Source of the DNA: UBA4644 sp964541085 | GTDB lineage: Bacteria; Bacillota; Clostridia; Oscillospirales; Butyricicoccaceae | Assembly: GCA_964541085.1 (NCBI GenBank) | Contig: CAZIPA010000001.1 | Span: 46,401-110,400 of the forward strand | Direction: 5' to 3' | DNA: 64,000 nucleotides | In this document: positions 8,246 through 15,424 of the stretch, one piece after another | Layout: every line of letters begins with the position of its first letter | Numbering within the stretch: position 1 is the first letter of the stretch | Notes under the pieces: generated by a model | What the model was told of the DNA's origin: nothing | The model's input: the letters and a program-made list of their open reading frames with translations, nothing else | Databases searched by the model: none | Made by a program: the position numbers and the translations under genes

Positions 8246-8659
8246 TTAGAAATACTTTTTCACATCCTCGGCTGCGTTGGCAGCGTCGGCGCTGATGGTG
8301 ATGGTGAACTTGATGCCAGTTGCCTTGGAGAAGGCCTCCAGCTTATCCAGGAACGCACCTGCCTGTGCGTCATCGTCATCGCCGGTGATTTTGAAAAGGC
8401 TGTCGATGAACACATGGGTGATATCATAATTGCCGGAGTACAGGCCGCAGATAAAGGCGTACAGCGTCGCATAGCCGGACTCCATGGGATACTCATCCAG
8501 ATCAATGAGCTTTGCACTGTATTTGATGCTGAAGCGGAGCTTCTGACCCCGTTCCACGCAGACAACGCTGCCGGCTTCTTCGTTGACGGCGGTGTTGACC
8601 AGGTCGATCACCTGCTTGGTTTTTCCGGAGCCGCGAAGGCCCATAATGACTTTTACCAT
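8246..8659 (-). CDS. Small P-loop ATP-binding protein of unknown function
   Basis: A 137-residue soluble protein starting MVKVIMGLRGSGKTKQVID, with a textbook Walker A at ~7-14. A Walker-B-like strand THVFIDSLFKI follows at ~84-95. It is far smaller than most P-loop enzymes and has no recognisable second domain. The start at 8659 is chosen for the AGGAGGAG just upstream. It is a single-gene unit: own promoter (8707-8735) and own terminator (8201-8240). I do not recognise a named family; possible roles are a small kinase-like or regulatory NTPase. Confidence 0.8.
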   Translation of the reverse strand: MVKVIMGLRGSGKTKQVIDLVNTAVNEEAGSVVCVERGQKLRFSIKYSAKLIDLDEYPMESGYATLYAFICGLYSGNYDITHVFIDSLFKITGDDDDAQAGAFLDKLEAFSKATGIKFTITISADAANAAEDVKKYF

Positions 8660-8706
8660 ATTCAATCTCCTCCTGTTTCTAGTGGGAAGCATTATTCACT
8701 GTCCTT

Positions 8707-8735
8707 ATGGTATCATATTTTTTCGATTCCCACAA
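8707..8735 (-). promoter_or_regulatory. Promoter of the small P-loop gene
   Basis: On the minus strand, -35 TTGTGG (8730-8735) and -10 TACCAT (8707-8712) with a 17-base spacer, about 48 bases before the start codon. Confidence 0.55.
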
Positions 8736-8742
8736 CCTGTTT

Positions 8743-9903
8743 TTATGAATTCCGGATAAATTTTTTCGCAGCCGCACAGGAAAGCAGTCTGCGGAACAGC
8801 TGCATCAGGGTCAGCCGGGGTATTTCTTCCGCCGCCGTCACCGGGATCCGGCAGATTTCCGTCCCGCCCCGGCGCACGATAAGCTCTCCCACCGTCTCTC
8901 CCTGCTCCACCGGCGCAGTGAGGGCTTCCGCCAGCACCAGCTCCTTTTCCAGCTCCTTCAGCCAGCTTCGGGGCAGGGCCAGCGGCGGCTGCTCTCCCAG
9001 TACACAGCCCACCGTTTCTGCCGTTCCCAGAGAAACAGGGATGGGCATCAGGGGCATATCCGGCGTAAAGCGCACGGCGGCATATTCGGCAAAGCCCCAG
9101 TTCAGCAGGGTACACACATCCCGGCTCCGCCCTTCCTTGCTGCCGCTGCCCAGCACCACGGCGATGAGGTGCAGCTCCTCCCGCAGGGCCGAGGCGGAAA
9201 TACAGTAGCCGGCGGAGGAGGTGTAGCCGGTTTTCAGGCCGGTCATGCCGGGATAGTGCTTCAGCAGCTTGTTGGTATTGTCCAGACCGAAGGTGCCCTC
9301 CCGGATGGTATCCTGCCAGACGGTGGCATAGTCGGAGATCCAGGGATGCTCCCGCAGCAGACAGGCGCTCATCAGGCCGATATCCCAGGCGGAGGTCACA
9401 TGGCCCGGTGCGGTCAGACCGCAGCAGTTGACAAAGCAGGTATCCTCCATGCCCAGCTCCCGCGCCCGCCGGTTCATCTGCCGGACAAAGCCCTCTTCGC
9501 TGCCCGCCAGATGCTCTCCCAGCGCCACGGCGCAATCGTTGGCAGAGGCGATCACCACGCATTTGATCAGCGTCTCCACCGTAAACTGCTCTCCCTCCTT
9601 CAGCCAGATCTGGCTGCCGCCCATGGACGCGGCATAGGCCGAAGCCGTGACCACATCCTCCAGCTTCAGGCTGCCGCTGTCGATGGCCTCACATACCAGC
9701 AGCAGAGTCATGATCTTGGTGACGCTGGCAGGCTCCCGGGGCGTATGGGCATCCTTTTCCCACAGCACCTGTCCGGATGTGGTCATCAGCAGCGCCGAAG
9801 GAGCCTCCACTACAGGGCCGGTCTCCGCCGTCTCTCCATGACAGGGCACCAGCAGTCCCCACAGCAGCACCGAAAGCAGCAGCATCGCCGCGATTTTTTT
9901 CAT
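8743..9903 (-). CDS. D-alanyl-D-alanine carboxypeptidase (DacF/PBP5-like, S11)
   Basis: Removes the terminal D-Ala from peptidoglycan stem peptides outside the membrane. About 386 residues: an N-terminal signal peptide (KKIAAMLLLSVLLWGLL) and an S11 serine peptidase domain with the three active-site motifs SVTK (Ser ~60), SAN (~120-122) and KTG (~224-226). A C-terminal beta domain (~270-355) and a short amphipathic tail complete the PBP5 layout. The ATG at 9903 has GGAGG eight bases upstream; the in-frame TTG at 9909 is too close to it. Clostridial genomes carry several such genes, including the sporulation DacB and DacF; which one this is cannot be told. Confidence 0.93.
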   Translation of the reverse strand: MKKIAAMLLLSVLLWGLLVPCHGETAETGPVVEAPSALLMTTSGQVLWEKDAHTPREPASVTKIMTLLLVCEAIDSGSLKLEDVVTASAYAASMGGSQIWLKEGEQFTVETLIKCVVIASANDCAVALGEHLAGSEEGFVRQMNRRARELGMEDTCFVNCCGLTAPGHVTSAWDIGLMSACLLREHPWISDYATVWQDTIREGTFGLDNTNKLLKHYPGMTGLKTGYTSSAGYCISASALREELHLIAVVLGSGSKEGRSRDVCTLLNWGFAEYAAVRFTPDMPLMPIPVSLGTAETVGCVLGEQPPLALPRSWLKELEKELVLAEALTAPVEQGETVGELIVRRGGTEICRIPVTAAEEIPRLTLMQLFRRLLSCAAAKKFIRNS

Positions 9904-9963
9904 TCTCAACGCCTCCGTTTGGTTCAGATTCTCTTCAGTTTATGCAAAAGCGCCTGCGGATTA

Positions 9964-9992
9964 TTGCAAAGCCGGGAAAAATTCGCTACAAT
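9964..9992 (+). promoter_or_regulatory. mtaB promoter
   Basis: -35 TTGCAA (9964-9969) and -10 TACAAT (9987-9992) with a 17-base spacer; mtaB starts 35 bases further on. The -35 hexamer is a perfect palindrome, so it could also serve a divergent promoter for the carboxypeptidase gene, though no good minus-strand -10 is seen. Confidence 0.7.
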
Positions 9993-10026
9993 AGAATGCA
10001 GATTCTATCCGAGTGGAGAGACCGAC

Positions 10027-11313
10027 ATGAAAGTTGCCTTTTATACGCTGGGCTGCAAGGCCAATCAGTTTGAGACGCAGGCGCTGGAACGGCTGTTTCA
10101 GCAGCGGGGACATGAGCTGGTTTCCTTTGACAGCTTCGCCGACATTTACATTGTCAATACCTGCACCGTTACGGCGCTGTCCGACAAAAAATCCCGCAAC
10201 GCCGCCCGCCGCTGCCGCAGGCTGAATCCGGACTGCCGTCTGATCCTCTGCGGCTGCTATGCTCAGGTCAAGCCGGAGGAGGCCCGGGCGCTGTGCGGTG
10301 CGGATGCCGTCATCGGCACTGCCGACAAAAGCCGCATTGTGGATATTGCGGAGGGGCTGGCGCCCGACGGGGTGACACCACTGTGGCAGGGGCCCCGTCC
10401 CGCCTTTGATGTGATGCCCGCCGGCGGGCTGTCCGGACGCACCCGGGCGCTGCTGAAGATTCAGGACGGCTGTCAGAACTTCTGCACCTATTGCCGCATC
10501 CCCTACGCCCGTGGGCCGGAACGCTCCATGCCGCCGGAGACGGTGCTGGCGGAAAGCGCCCGTCTGGCCCGGGAGGGCTATCGGGAGATCGTGCTCACCG
10601 GCATTGAAATCAGCTCCTACGGCACCGATCTGCCGGGTGCGCCCGATCTGATGGGAATCATCGAGGGTGTCTGCCGCAGCGCACCCCAGGTGCGAATCCG
10701 TCTGGGCAGTCTGGAGCCCCGCACGGTGACGGCGGAGTTTGCCGCCCGCTGTGCCGCCCTGCCCAATCTGTGCCCCCAGTTTCATCTCTCCCTGCAATCG
10801 GGCTGCGCCAAAACGCTGAAGGCCATGCACCGGAAATATGATCCCGCCCGCTATCTGGAATCCTGCAGACTGCTGCGGGAGGCTATGCCCGGCTGTGCCA
10901 TTACCACCGATCTGATCGTGGGCTTTCCCGGCGAAACCGAGCAGGATTTTGCAGAAAGTCTGGCTTTTGTGGAGCAGTGTCAGCTGTGCAAGGTACACAT
11001 TTTCCCCTTCTCCCGGCGGGAGGGAACGGCGGCCTGGTCCATGCCGGGACAGGTTCCCAATGCGCAAAAGGCACTGCGGGCCGCCCGGGCAGCGCAGGTC
11101 TGTCAGGCGTTGGAGCAAAGCTATCTGAAACGCTTTGTCGGCAGCGCAAGACCCGTGCTGTTTGAGCAGCAGGAAGAAGACGGCTGCTTCACCGGCCACA
11201 TTCCGGAATACTGTCTGGTCAAAGCCCGGGGTGAACAGCTGCACAATCAGATCCTTCCGGTGCGCATCACCGGTGTGGAAGGGACTACGCTGACAGGGGA
11301 GGTCGTGCTGTGA
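10027..11313 (+). CDS. mtaB: tRNA t6A37 methylthiotransferase MtaB
   Basis: A radical-SAM methylthiotransferase that adds a methylthio group to N6-threonylcarbamoyladenosine at position 37 of ANN-decoding tRNAs. About 428 residues. The UPF0004 domain has its three cluster cysteines (C10 in TLGCKANQFE, C46 in NTCTVTA, and CGC at ~75-77). The radical-SAM CxxxCxxC motif is at ~149-156 (DGCQNFCTYCRIPYARG). A C-terminal TRAM-type segment follows. The TLGCKxNxxE and YCxIPxARG forms identify MtaB rather than MiaB or RimO. The stop overlaps the GTG start of the next gene (GTGA), so the two are coupled. Confidence 0.95.
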   Translation: MKVAFYTLGCKANQFETQALERLFQQRGHELVSFDSFADIYIVNTCTVTALSDKKSRNAARRCRRLNPDCRLILCGCYAQVKPEEARALCGADAVIGTADKSRIVDIAEGLAPDGVTPLWQGPRPAFDVMPAGGLSGRTRALLKIQDGCQNFCTYCRIPYARGPERSMPPETVLAESARLAREGYREIVLTGIEISSYGTDLPGAPDLMGIIEGVCRSAPQVRIRLGSLEPRTVTAEFAARCAALPNLCPQFHLSLQSGCAKTLKAMHRKYDPARYLESCRLLREAMPGCAITTDLIVGFPGETEQDFAESLAFVEQCQLCKVHIFPFSRREGTAAWSMPGQVPNAQKALRAARAAQVCQALEQSYLKRFVGSARPVLFEQQEEDGCFTGHIPEYCLVKARGEQLHNQILPVRITGVEGTTLTGEVVL

Positions 11314-12461
11314 AAATCGAAACCGTACATCAGGGACTGGAGGAAATCCTCGCTCTTCCCCTGCGCCGTCTGACCGTCAGCAATCCCCGCTCCGGCGCGG
11401 AATACCTGAAAATACAGGGCCGCCCGGTGGAGCTGCGGGGACAGACCGTGCTCCAGCTGGAAAAGTTCACCCGCACCCAGGCCTTTCATGAAAATCTCCC
11501 CATGGAGCAGGCGCTGCCCCGGCTGGAAGAGCTGATGGAGCAATACGGTCAGCTGGATGCCCTGTGTCAGGGGGCCACCTTCTGCCTGAAAATTTCCAAA
11601 AAGGGCAAGCTGTTTTTCCAGCGTCAGGCGGTGGCCTCTGCCGCGCCGGTGGCCGTCTCTCACAACCGGAAAAAGCAGTATCTGCTGGAGGAGGGCATTG
11701 CGGTGCCGCCGCTGGTGGATCTGGGTGTGCTCACCCCCGATGGGCGGGTGGCAAAGGCAAAGTATGACAAGTTCAAGCAGATCAACCGCTTTCTGGAATA
11801 TCTTCACGATGTGCTGGCAAAAAGCCGGAAGGACACCCTGCGCATCATCGACTTTGGCTGCGGCAAGTCCTATCTGACCTTTGTGATTTACTATTATGTC
11901 ACGGAGATTCTGCACAAACAGGCGGATATCGTCGGACTGGACCTGAAGGAGGATGTGATCGCCCACTGCAACGCCGTGGCGGAAAAATACGGCTATACCG
12001 GCCTGCGCTTTCTCTGCGGCGACATCAAGGATTATGCGGCGGAGCAGGCTCCCGATCTGGTGGTGACCCTTCACGCCTGTGACACGGCCACAGATTATGC
12101 CCTGTATCATGCCATGCAGTGGCGGGCGGAGGCCATTCTTTCCGTGCCCTGCTGCCAGCATGAGCTGAATCTTCAGGTGAAGTCCGACGCACTGCCGCCG
12201 CTGACGGATTACGGCATTCTGAAGGAGCGTCTGTGTGCGCTGGCCACCGATGCCGTGCGGGCCCGGCTGCTGGAAAGTCAGGGCTATGAGGTGCAGGTGC
12301 TGGAGTTTATTGATCTGGCCCATTCCCCCAAAAATCTGTTGCTGCGGGCCGTGCGGGGACAGGTATCGCCCCAGCGGAAGCAGACTGTGCTGGCCGAGGC
12401 CCGGACGCTTCTGACCCAGCTGGGTGCCGAGCAGACCCTGCTGAAGCTGCTGGAGAGATAA
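11310..12461 (+). CDS. Class I SAM-dependent methyltransferase, probably RNA-directed
   Basis: A 383-residue protein with a poorly conserved N-terminal half and a C-terminal methyltransferase domain. The SAM motif is IIDFGCGKSYLTF at ~181-193, followed by GLDLKEDVIAHC, and by VTLHACDTATDYAL and VPCCQHELN, which resemble the cysteine/histidine-bearing motifs of the PF13679-type methyltransferases. The start is GTG in a GTGA overlap with the mtaB stop, with AGGGGAGG upstream. Being cotranscribed with a tRNA modification enzyme suggests an RNA substrate, but that is inference. Confidence 0.85.
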   Translation: MKIETVHQGLEEILALPLRRLTVSNPRSGAEYLKIQGRPVELRGQTVLQLEKFTRTQAFHENLPMEQALPRLEELMEQYGQLDALCQGATFCLKISKKGKLFFQRQAVASAAPVAVSHNRKKQYLLEEGIAVPPLVDLGVLTPDGRVAKAKYDKFKQINRFLEYLHDVLAKSRKDTLRIIDFGCGKSYLTFVIYYYVTEILHKQADIVGLDLKEDVIAHCNAVAEKYGYTGLRFLCGDIKDYAAEQAPDLVVTLHACDTATDYALYHAMQWRAEAILSVPCCQHELNLQVKSDALPPLTDYGILKERLCALATDAVRARLLESQGYEVQVLEFIDLAHSPKNLLLRAVRGQVSPQRKQTVLAEARTLLTQLGAEQTLLKLLER

Positions 12462-12502
12462 CTTTTCTGCTTTTGCCGCTCATGAAACTTTAGAAAATAG
12501 AC

Positions 12503-12540
12503 AATCCGGTCTGTGACGATGCGCATAGACCGGATTTTTT
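12503..12540 (+). terminator. Terminator after the mtaB operon
   Basis: 10-bp arms AATCCGGTCT (12503-12512) and AGACCGGATT (12527-12536) followed by a T run. Confidence 0.9.
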
Positions 12541-12573
12541 GTGCTTTTTGTCGGATGGAGAACGGAAAAGGGG

Positions 12574-12602
12574 TTGCATTTTGAATCTTCCTGTGATATG
12601 AT
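12574..12602 (+). promoter_or_regulatory. Promoter of the structured RNA
   Basis: -35 TTGCAT (12574-12579) and -10 TATGAT (12597-12602) with a 17-base spacer. The expected start point lies at about 12606-12609, exactly where the first arm of the long RNA helix begins. Confidence 0.8.
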
Positions 12603-12605
12603 AAA

Positions 12606-12823
12606 GTTGCCAAACAAAAAACAATAACGATTTGTGGAGTGCTCGCTATTTTTATAAGTAGGGGCTTTTGTCCGCACCTGTTTTGATAGTCGCTGAGTTT
12701 AGTAAAAACGCAGCTTTATGCGACTATCGTGGAGAGTGCTCCCGTTCGTTGTTTTTTGTTTGGCGACAATCGAAGCCTGCGTTTTTCAGTGCGCTGACTT
12801 CGGTTGGCGCACTTTTTATTTTT
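12606..12823 (+). ncRNA. Long rod-shaped structured RNA (6S-like or cis leader), family not identified
   Basis: No credible protein is encoded in this A+T-richer stretch, but it has a promoter, extensive self-pairing and a terminator. Outer helix: 12606-12624 pairs with 12749-12767 over 19 base pairs with one G-U. After a short extension, 12636-12644 (GGAGTGCTC) pairs with 12734-12742 (GAGTGCTCC). A terminal helix pairs 12685-12693 with 12720-12728. Between the last two helices, about 40 bases on the 5' side (12645-12684) face only a few on the 3' side, forming a large asymmetric bubble. It ends in an 11-bp hairpin with a UUCG tetraloop (12788-12813) and a T run. A rod with a large internal bubble and ~200 bases recalls 6S RNA. 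The next gene starts only ~12-24 bases later, so it may instead be a leader with an attenuator. A mobile MITE-like element is less likely, as no target duplication is seen. Confidence 0.65.
12788..12823 (+). terminator. Strong terminator with UUCG tetraloop
   Basis: Hairpin AGTGCGCTGAC-TTCG-GTTGGCGCACT (12788-12813, two G-U pairs) followed by TTTTTATTTTT. It closes the structured RNA and lies directly before the ribosome-binding site of the gene at 12847. Confidence 0.9.
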
Positions 12824-12846
12824 AAGGAAAGCGGGTGGAAATAAGC

Positions 12847-13383
12847 ATGAAGGGAAAATACGAAAGAAACTCTCGCCAAAGAAATTATTGGTGGGGCGTT
12901 GTTACAATGCTGTTGTTATTCTTCGTAGCGCTTCTCATATACCATTTCACTCCCCATGCGCAGGAGGATTCCATGTTGATCCCCGATTTTGCGCCTGAGG
13001 AAATGGATACGCATATTGAGAAAATTCCAAATGACACAAGCAAAAAGAACACCAATGCCAACGGTGCTTCTGTTCGTTTGACCTATTCTGACAAAGTAAC
13101 AATCGACCCGCAGAAAGAAACTGCATCTCTGTATTTCGGTAATCCCGGATGTTCAAATCAGAATATGATTCTGCAAATCATGATTCATGAGAAAGCAATT
13201 GCCACATCTGCCCTGATTCCTGCGGGCTATCAATTGAAAACCATAGATTTACTGCCCGATGCTGCTTCTGTGCTGCAAACGGGAAATTATAATGGAAAGT
13301 TCATGATCTATTACTACGATCAAGAAAGTGACGAGCGAGCAACAGTCAACACCGAAATTCCTATCACTGTTACTGTGGAATAA
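12847..13383 (+). CDS. Membrane-anchored protein of unknown function (gut-clostridial family)
   Basis: About 178 residues: basic N-terminus, one transmembrane helix at ~17-36 (GVVTMLLLFFVALLIYHF), then an extracytoplasmic domain. Conserved-looking parts are SVRLTYSDKVTI, SLYFGNPGCSNQNMILQI and NTEIPITVTVE, suggesting an all-beta domain. I know of no function. ATG 12847 or the GTG at 12835 could be the start; AAGGAAAGCGG lies upstream of both. Base and codon use (ATA, AAA, AAT) is more A+T-rich than in neighbouring genes, which hints at transfer. It is probably cotranscribed with the secreted protein 55 bases downstream. Confidence 0.75.
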   Translation: MKGKYERNSRQRNYWWGVVTMLLLFFVALLIYHFTPHAQEDSMLIPDFAPEEMDTHIEKIPNDTSKKNTNANGASVRLTYSDKVTIDPQKETASLYFGNPGCSNQNMILQIMIHEKAIATSALIPAGYQLKTIDLLPDAASVLQTGNYNGKFMIYYYDQESDERATVNTEIPITVTVE

Positions 13384-13438
13384 TGATGTGATTTGCGCCT
13401 GATTGGCGTAAAAATAAAAACAAAAAGGAGACTCCATC

Positions 13439-14224
13439 ATGAAGAAATTTGTTTCAATCGCTCTGGCAACCATAATGATGCTATGCCTGAGCATTCCGGC
13501 TTTCGCCGCTGCGGTCACGGAAACCGGGGATTACACCGCAGAAGTTACCGGGAACTATGTGGCTGGCAACGAAAGCAGTGGTATTGTGTATTGCGTAGAC
13601 ATCTCCTGGAAAGCCCTGGATGTGACCTACCATGCCGAAAAAGGTGCGGTCTGGAACCCGGATACGCTGGAATATTCCGAAATCGCTTCCGCCTATTGGG
13701 AAGGTCAGGGCACCATTACTGTTACCAATCGCTCCAACACCAGGATTTCCGCCGTGCCTACCTATACCGCAAAGGAAGAATATCCCGATGCAGACATGGC
13801 TTTCAGCACAGGCAAGTTGAAGGTCAGCTCCGCAGAGCTCGGGACGGAAGGGATCGGAAGCATCACCGTTACACCCACTGGCTCTCTGCCCGAAATGAAA
13901 GAATCCGCCACTATCGGAACCATTACTTTAACGATTGCTCAAGACCCGGATGCTACCGTGGAAGAAGGAGAAATTCTGGTTGATAAGGCACACGAGCTGG
14001 AGAATTTGATGCATCATTATCATTACTCCGAAAACAGTTGGGCCCCTGAATTTGACGAATGGGTCAGTAGTCTTAGTGCCCTACATACTACTGTAGAAGA
14101 CACAAAAACCAATGGTTTAGATGACGAAAACCAGAAGCACTTAAACGAGCGCTATAATGCTGTGCTGTCCGGATACTTTAAATTTAAGTCACTATACGGC
14201 ACTATCGTTTCTGCCTCTGAGTAA
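13439..14224 (+). CDS. Secreted surface protein of unknown function
   Basis: 261 residues with a clear signal peptide (KKFVSIALATIMMLCLSIPAFAAA, cleavage after AFA). The mature N-terminal part has VYCVDISWKAL, VWNPDTLEY and GTITVTNRSNTRISAVPTY, an immunoglobulin-like beta pattern seen in many clostridial exported proteins. The last ~70 residues are different: a helical, His-rich segment with LMHHYHYSENSWAPEF. AAAGGAG upstream supports the start. It belongs with the preceding membrane protein; no anchor of its own is seen, so it may be held by that partner. Function unknown. Confidence 0.78.
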   Translation: MKKFVSIALATIMMLCLSIPAFAAAVTETGDYTAEVTGNYVAGNESSGIVYCVDISWKALDVTYHAEKGAVWNPDTLEYSEIASAYWEGQGTITVTNRSNTRISAVPTYTAKEEYPDADMAFSTGKLKVSSAELGTEGIGSITVTPTGSLPEMKESATIGTITLTIAQDPDATVEEGEILVDKAHELENLMHHYHYSENSWAPEFDEWVSSLSALHTTVEDTKTNGLDDENQKHLNERYNAVLSGYFKFKSLYGTIVSASE

Positions 14225-14258
14225 ATCATTCTGCGCATCGACACTCCAATGTGCTTAA

Positions 14259-14296
14259 AACCCAAACCCCCGACTTCGTTACCGAGGCCGGGGGTC
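14259..14296. terminator. Terminator between convergent genes
   Basis: Arms at 14267-14278 and 14283-14294 (CCCCCG...CGGGGG with one internal mismatch, TTAC loop). On the minus strand it is followed by TTTGGGTTTT; it probably ends the DHHW operon and perhaps the convergent secreted-protein gene. Confidence 0.65.
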
Positions 14297-14317
14297 ATTT
14301 CTGCCTTGATTCGATTT

Positions 14318-15412
14318 TTACTTCAGCGTATCGCTGTTATTGAGCACCGGGACGCTGTAGAGAAAGAGCACATCCTGTCCGTGAAACTCCATCACGGAAG
14401 AAAGTCTCGCGGCGGGCAGATAGCGAATGTCCACCAGTGTGATGGAGGCATAGGCCTCCGCCAGCAGGGGCGCAATGCTGCTTCCAAAGGAATCCCGGAA
14501 GATCACCAGCTCCCGGTCTGTTTCCGCATTGGGATTTTCCAGCCGCAGCAGAGACACCGAGCCGGAAAGGAACAGCTCATAGGGGTCTCTTCCCGCTGCC
14601 TTTTCCAGATCGTACACCGGGCCCCAGCTGTCCTCCTCCCCGTTCCACACCCGGCACTGCTCCAGCGTATCCGAGGTGAGCCAGCACAGACTGTCAGCCT
14701 CCAGCGGCAGCGCCGACTGTCCGGCATAAATACCGTAAAAGGGCGTGTCCAGCGTTTTCTCCGTATAGCTGTCCTTCAGCGTAACACCCAGTCCCTCTGC
14801 CAGCTTTTGTGCCGTCTCCGGCAGCATTTCCTGCCGCCAGTGCAGATCGGTACGGTAAAAGTCCTCCAGCGTCAGCGTGTCCCGCAGGTCGATATAGCTT
14901 ATCTCCGGCAGACGCCCCCGGAAATCCTCGATGAATGCATCATAATCCAGTGCGGGATAGCCGTTTTCCGCCGCCAGAAAGGCGTTTTTGTCGGGAATGA
15001 CCGAGAGAAACACCCGGCTGTCTTCTGTCAGCAGATTGTCACAGATCCACTGGATGCGCTCCGCCGCATAATCCAGAGACGCATCCTTCTGGGGATATTC
15101 CAGCTGGGCGGCATGGCCGTCCCTGTAATAAATGCCATTGGTGTCCTTCTGTCCCAGCAGCTTCAGGGATACCTGCGCCTTCAGGCTGCGGAACCACTCC
15201 CGCAGGGGAAACTGATCCGGTGCGGCTTTTTCTGCCTGCTGGGCATAGCTGCCGGAAAGCAGACCGGAAAGGGTAAGCTCCGGCGGCTGGGCCAGCGGAC
15301 GGCGTTCACTGTCGGAAATGGCCTCCGGCGTGCGCAGCGTTGCCCACAGTCCCAGCGCCAGCACCATAGCGCAAAGCAGCAGCAGGACGGCCAGATTTTT
15401 TCGTTTTTCCAT
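14318..15412 (-). CDS. DHHW/AlgJ-like SGNH-type protein
   Basis: A 364-residue extracytoplasmic protein with an N-terminal signal-anchor (NLAVLLLLCAMVLALGLWA). Partner proteins of MBOAT acyltransferases (AlgJ, AlgX, DHHW family) carry a catalytic Asp-x-His; here the motif is YRTDLHWRQEML at ~180. VIFRDSFGSSIAPLL near ~320 is the matching SGNH-type GDS/RDS block with the probable nucleophile Ser. It sits 12 bases after the MBOAT gene, the usual pairing for O-acetylation of an exported polysaccharide or cell-wall polymer. The actual polymer is unknown. Last gene of the sigma-factor operon. Confidence 0.85.
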   Translation of the reverse strand: MEKRKNLAVLLLLCAMVLALGLWATLRTPEAISDSERRPLAQPPELTLSGLLSGSYAQQAEKAAPDQFPLREWFRSLKAQVSLKLLGQKDTNGIYYRDGHAAQLEYPQKDASLDYAAERIQWICDNLLTEDSRVFLSVIPDKNAFLAAENGYPALDYDAFIEDFRGRLPEISYIDLRDTLTLEDFYRTDLHWRQEMLPETAQKLAEGLGVTLKDSYTEKTLDTPFYGIYAGQSALPLEADSLCWLTSDTLEQCRVWNGEEDSWGPVYDLEKAAGRDPYELFLSGSVSLLRLENPNAETDRELVIFRDSFGSSIAPLLAEAYASITLVDIRYLPAARLSSVMEFHGQDVLFLYSVPVLNNSDTLK

Positions 15413-15424
15413 ATACCGTCCTCC

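Noticed and set aside
12606..12767. MITE-like element (19-bp terminal inverted repeats)
   Set aside because: No target-site duplication is visible, and the promoter, inner helices and terminator fit an RNA gene better. Not fully excluded without copy-number data.
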